A stretch of DNA of 8,707 nucleotides from an uncultured Flavobacteriales bacterium. Its GTDB lineage: Bacteria; Bacteroidota; Bacteroidia; Flavobacteriales_D; Sanyastnellaceae. The notes beneath the pieces were generated by a model. The model was not told where the DNA came from. It searched no databases and saw only the letters and a program-made list of their open reading frames with translations. Position 1 is the first letter of the stretch; each line of letters opens with the position of its first letter. Positions 5,967 through 8,707 of the stretch are shown here, piece by piece. The DNA is taken from contig CALKYI010000351.1 of NCBI GenBank assembly GCA_938003665.1, positions 1-8,707 on the forward strand, read 5' to 3'. The position numbers were made by a program, and so were the translations under genes.

Positions 5967-6350
5967 ATGTCCAATCCGATTTCATCGTCCAACGCGGCCG
6001 CACCCGTTGCCGCCTACAGCCAGGCCGTAGAAGCCGGAGACCTGGTCTTTGTCAGTGGCCAAATCCCTTTGAACCCGGAGTCCGGGGAATTGGTGGCTGA
6101 AACCATCGAAGCCGCAACGGCGCAGAGCCTGCGCAACGTGACGCGAGTGCTCGAGGCGGCGGGATTGGGCTTGCAGCACGTAGTCAAGGCCACCGTTTTC
6201 CTCATCGATTCCGGCGACTATGCCGGCATGGATGCCACCTACCGCACCACCCTACCCGAGCCATTCCCGGCGCGAGAGGCGGTCTTTGTCGCCGGCTTGC
6301 CCAAGGGCGCGCGCGTTGAAATTTCTGTCATTGCCCACCGAAACCGCTGA
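5967..6350 (+). CDS. ridA: RidA family enamine/imine deaminase
   Basis: Predicted 127-residue cytosolic protein of the RidA/YjgF/UK114 family. Members hydrolyse reactive enamines and imines such as 2-aminoacrylate made by PLP-dependent enzymes, and work as trimers. Family signatures are AAYSQAV (15-21, Tyr17), LVFVSGQIPLNPESGEL (26-42), the helix AQSLRNVTRVLEAAGL (52-67), VVKATVFLID (72-81), and FPAREAVFVAGLPKGARVEI (100-119). The substrate-carboxylate-binding Arg is present (Arg103), as is the late glutamate (Glu118). The usual PARSCV is PAREAV here, so the Ser/Cys pair beside the arginine is missing, which is common among subgroups and does not by itself argue against activity. Length is normal. 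A TAGTTTCG box at 5955-5962 lies 4 bases before the ATG and would give an almost leaderless message if it were a -7 element. The next gene follows after 3 bases. Confidence 0.92.
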   Translation: MSNPISSSNAAAPVAAYSQAVEAGDLVFVSGQIPLNPESGELVAETIEAATAQSLRNVTRVLEAAGLGLQHVVKATVFLIDSGDYAGMDATYRTTLPEPFPAREAVFVAGLPKGARVEISVIAHRNR

Positions 6351-6353
6351 ACC

Positions 6354-6518
6354 ATGTTTTTCAAGAAAATCCTCTACTACTTGAACCCGGCCAACCTGTT
6401 TCACCGGGACGAAGAAGCCGGCATCAGCCTGCGCATGATGCACGGGGTCAACAAGATCAGTTTCTTGATGTTCCTCGTGTGCTTGGTGGTGATGTTGGTG
6501 CGCTGGTTCGGCCGCTGA
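6354..6518 (+). CDS. Small single-pass membrane protein (54 aa)
   Basis: This frame begins 3 bases after the ridA stop and runs 54 codons from ATG to TGA. The N-terminal part is amphipathic and basic/aromatic (MFFKKILYYLNPANLF), the middle is polar (HRDEEAGISLRMMHGVNKI), and residues 36-50 (SFLMFLVCLVVMLVR) form one membrane span, ending in RWFGR. The pattern of a conserved-looking MHGVNKIS followed by a hydrophobic segment recalls a small Bacteroidota family that I believe is DUF6728; this was not checked. Tight coupling to ridA, start and stop placement and the coherent membrane topology make it a real gene. The positive C-terminal end after the span suggests an inner-membrane protein. It ends 3 bases from the end of the convergent lptD-like gene. 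Function is unknown. Confidence 0.78.
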   Translation: MFFKKILYYLNPANLFHRDEEAGISLRMMHGVNKISFLMFLVCLVVMLVRWFGR

Positions 6519-6521
6519 TCC

Positions 6522-8707
6522 TCAGTACAAGAACGGCAGGTCGCTGTCGCGGAATTCCAGCTTCAAGTCCTTGAGCATCGATGACTTGATGTTGAGGCGT
6601 ACGTAAATGCTTTTGCGGATGCCGATGGGCACCCAATTCACCGACAATTCCCAGCAGTGCAAGTCCCAACGGATGTCGAGCTGCGTCGGGGTCAACTCGC
6701 GGTTGATGAAATCGTATCCCCCGTTCACGTCCACGTTCCATTTTTCAGCGATTCGGATGGATCCTCGTACGCGGGCAGATTGGTTGATCAGAAGCGTGTC
6801 GGATTGGGTAGCCGACTGCCAACTCTTGCGCAGATCAAAGTTGTAATCCACCCGGCAATTCCAAGGAAACGGCGTCTCATCCCCCCCTTTGAAGTTGCTC
6901 CCAAAAGCGAGGTTCGCACGGGTCAAACGCAATGTGCCCTCTCCAGTCTCCCACAAAAATTGATCGATGCGCTGCCCTGTGGAATCCCGTGCGTATGCGC
7001 TGTGCGTCGCCCCGAAATTGACGCGCATCCGGTTGAATAGATCAGTATTGCCACGGGTCACGATGTCGCTCAGCCCCAAGGAATCGGCGATCAAATTGTA
7101 ATTCGCTGACGTAACGATGTTGTCGATGAGCCGGACCTTGCGCAGTTCCCCGGTCTCTTTGTCGCGCACCTTGGCTTCGAGGTTCTGCGACACGCTGAGG
7201 TTGACGGCGCCCGAAGCACGAATGTCCAGCGGGGTGAAACGGTTCAAGCTGTACGGGTTGTACTCCCAGTTCTCGTCGTTCAGGCTCACCTCTTGGGTGC
7301 GCTGACGTTCAGGGGTGTAGCTCAACCCCAGCGACGGACTGATCACGTGGCGCAGGGCGGGAACGCGTTTGTCCTTACCTCTTTCAAACGTCCCATAAAA
7401 CCGCGTTGAGGCGTTGACCGACAAGCGCCAATCGCGGGTGGCATCAAATCCATTGAGGGTATCGAGGACTTCCACGACCCCTTCTTCGGTTTCGATCAAA
7501 TCGCCCTGCAAAGACTGAAAGGCCCAAAATTCATTGTAGTTGAACGAAGGCGTCACACTGACAAAGCCAGCCCGCATTTGGGTCGAAGCCGATGCCGTGT
7601 GCTTGATGCCATTGCGGAAGGTGACGTCCTGCCAATTGCCCGAATTAAACACGCTGTCTGGCGCTTGCATCGTTTGCTCAAATCGCGTGGAACCCGTGAT
7701 GGCGATTTCATCAAGCAATCCCCCGCCCACCTGCGTGCGGCCCAGCAACTTCGCTAGGCTGGTTCGCTGCAGATTGAAAGTGAACGCCGGGAGGGTCACA
7801 TCGACGTTGCCCGTCTGCGAGTTCTGGGAATGCCGTGCGCTCAACGCCACGTTGAACGGTTTGCCCGGAAACGAACGCGACCACTGCACACTGGACTGGA
7901 AGGTGTTGGTCAAATAATCCTGCTGCGTGCTGCTGAGGTTGGATTGGAAGTGGTTGTTGGAACCAAAGTTCACGCTGGTGTTGAACCGGCTGTTGGGCCG
8001 CGCTCGGCCGTCCTGGTTGTGGGTCCAGCGGACGAAAAATTGGTTCTGCTTAGTCAAACTTGGCAATCCCGTAAACCCAATACGCTGGCGCTGGAAGCTC
8101 ACATTGAAATTCCCGCTCGCCCGGTAGCGGATTTTGTAATTGGTGCTGCTGCGGATGGCCCATGAACCGCCAGTGTAAATGTCGCCGGTCAGTCGCGTGT
8201 CGGCGTATTCCCCCAGTGGCATGTAATACCCAAGGTCCTTGAGGAAAAAACCCAAATTCCCCCCGTCTCCATAGCCCGGCATCAGGAGACCGTGGCTGCG
8301 CTTCTCTGGAGGTGTCGTACAGCAGCCGAAAGGAAACGCAAGCGGTGTCGGGATTTTGCGAAACTTCAGGTAAAACGGCCCGGAGACCACCTTCTCGCCA
8401 GGAATCATCACCGCGCGCTTCAAGTGAAAATGGAAATGGGGATTCTCCGCGTCGCACGTGGTGAATTTGGCGTTGGCCACGTGAATGCGTTCGTCGGCCT
8501 GGCGCTTGGCCACCGCAGCGTGGAAAATAGCCTCGCCCTGAACGGTGACCGCTTGGCGGCTCAGCCCACGCCGGGACTTCATATCGAAGCACAATTCGTC
8601 CTGCTCAAACGTCTGCCCCCCCTGCGTCAGCACCGGACGGCCGATCCACGCCCCGCTCGAATCACGGCGGCCGTAGGCGCACGCTTGGTTGGTCGCTTGT
8701 GAATACA
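6522..8707 (-). CDS. lptD: LptD-like outer-membrane LPS-assembly protein, N-terminus cut by window edge
   Basis: The frame is open from the right edge to a TGA at 6522-6524, giving 727 visible residues. An in-frame GTG at 8633 is internal, because the frame continues upstream with family-like sequence. LptD inserts lipopolysaccharide into the outer leaflet of the outer membrane. The visible part begins late in the periplasmic OstA-like domain (PVLTQGGQTFEQDEL, DMKSRRGL), then shows FTTCDAENP, FYLKFRKIPTPLAFPFG, EKRSHGLLMPGYGDGG and YYMPLGEYADTRLTGDIYT. These align by eye with FSSC, VPIFYSPYLQLPVG and RRSGFLIP of E. coli LptD. The remaining ~550 residues are alternating strands of a large beta-barrel (for example YKIRYRASGNFNVSFQRQRIG), and the last residue is aromatic (LPFLY), as expected for BAM-inserted barrels. 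Cysteines at 8454-8456 and 6654-6656 match positions bridged in E. coli. It is convergent with the small membrane gene, with 3 bases between and no terminator visible. Confidence 0.88.
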   Translation of the reverse strand, partial: YSQATNQACAYGRRDSSGAWIGRPVLTQGGQTFEQDELCFDMKSRRGLSRQAVTVQGEAIFHAAVAKRQADERIHVANAKFTTCDAENPHFHFHLKRAVMIPGEKVVSGPFYLKFRKIPTPLAFPFGCCTTPPEKRSHGLLMPGYGDGGNLGFFLKDLGYYMPLGEYADTRLTGDIYTGGSWAIRSSTNYKIRYRASGNFNVSFQRQRIGFTGLPSLTKQNQFFVRWTHNQDGRARPNSRFNTSVNFGSNNHFQSNLSSTQQDYLTNTFQSSVQWSRSFPGKPFNVALSARHSQNSQTGNVDVTLPAFTFNLQRTSLAKLLGRTQVGGGLLDEIAITGSTRFEQTMQAPDSVFNSGNWQDVTFRNGIKHTASASTQMRAGFVSVTPSFNYNEFWAFQSLQGDLIETEEGVVEVLDTLNGFDATRDWRLSVNASTRFYGTFERGKDKRVPALRHVISPSLGLSYTPERQRTQEVSLNDENWEYNPYSLNRFTPLDIRASGAVNLSVSQNLEAKVRDKETGELRKVRLIDNIVTSANYNLIADSLGLSDIVTRGNTDLFNRMRVNFGATHSAYARDSTGQRIDQFLWETGEGTLRLTRANLAFGSNFKGGDETPFPWNCRVDYNFDLRKSWQSATQSDTLLINQSARVRGSIRIAEKWNVDVNGGYDFINRELTPTQLDIRWDLHCWELSVNWVPIGIRKSIYVRLNIKSSMLKDLKLEFRDSDLPFLY

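Overview
The window looks like a chromosomal segment of a GC-rich member of the Bacteroidota. The clues are a Bacteroidota-type LptD homologue, several predicted lipoproteins of the CsgG/LPP20 kind, hardly any Shine-Dalgarno sequences, and an exact Bacteroidota -7 promoter element (TAnnTTTG) in front of one gene. Genes are tightly packed, with overlaps or gaps of a few bases. I see no mobile element, CRISPR array, tRNA or rRNA, and no gene-free stretch longer than about 130 bases.

Layout. (1) Positions 1-1689, minus strand: a saccharopine dehydrogenase of lysine catabolism, whose last 10 bases overlap the start of an unknown, probably exported protein that runs off the left edge. (2) Positions 1815-5226, plus strand: three consecutive predicted lipoproteins. 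The first has TPR-like repeats followed by a CsgG-like domain. The second (4-base ATGA overlap with the first) has an LPP20-like domain, a probable beta-sandwich and a further C-terminal alpha/beta region. The third is a short LPP20-like protein. A rho-independent terminator closes the cluster. (3) Positions 5263-5916, minus strand: a stand-alone PabA/TrpG-type glutamine amidotransferase, whose 3' end carries that terminator on the opposite strand. (4) Positions 5967-6518, plus strand: a RidA-family deaminase and, 3 bases later, a 54-residue single-pass membrane protein. (5) Positions 6522-8707, minus strand: the C-terminal 727 residues of an LptD-like outer-membrane LPS-assembly barrel, open at the right edge and ending 3 bases from the small gene.

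The window mixes metabolic genes (lysine degradation, folate or tryptophan amidotransferase, enamine/imine detoxification) with envelope genes (the lipoprotein trio, LptD, the small membrane protein). The least explained part is the lipoprotein trio. It resembles the parts list of known outer-membrane lipoprotein assemblies (CsgG, LpoB, FlgO/FlgP/FlgT), but nothing nearby identifies its client. All family assignments come from reading motifs by eye; no database search was run.
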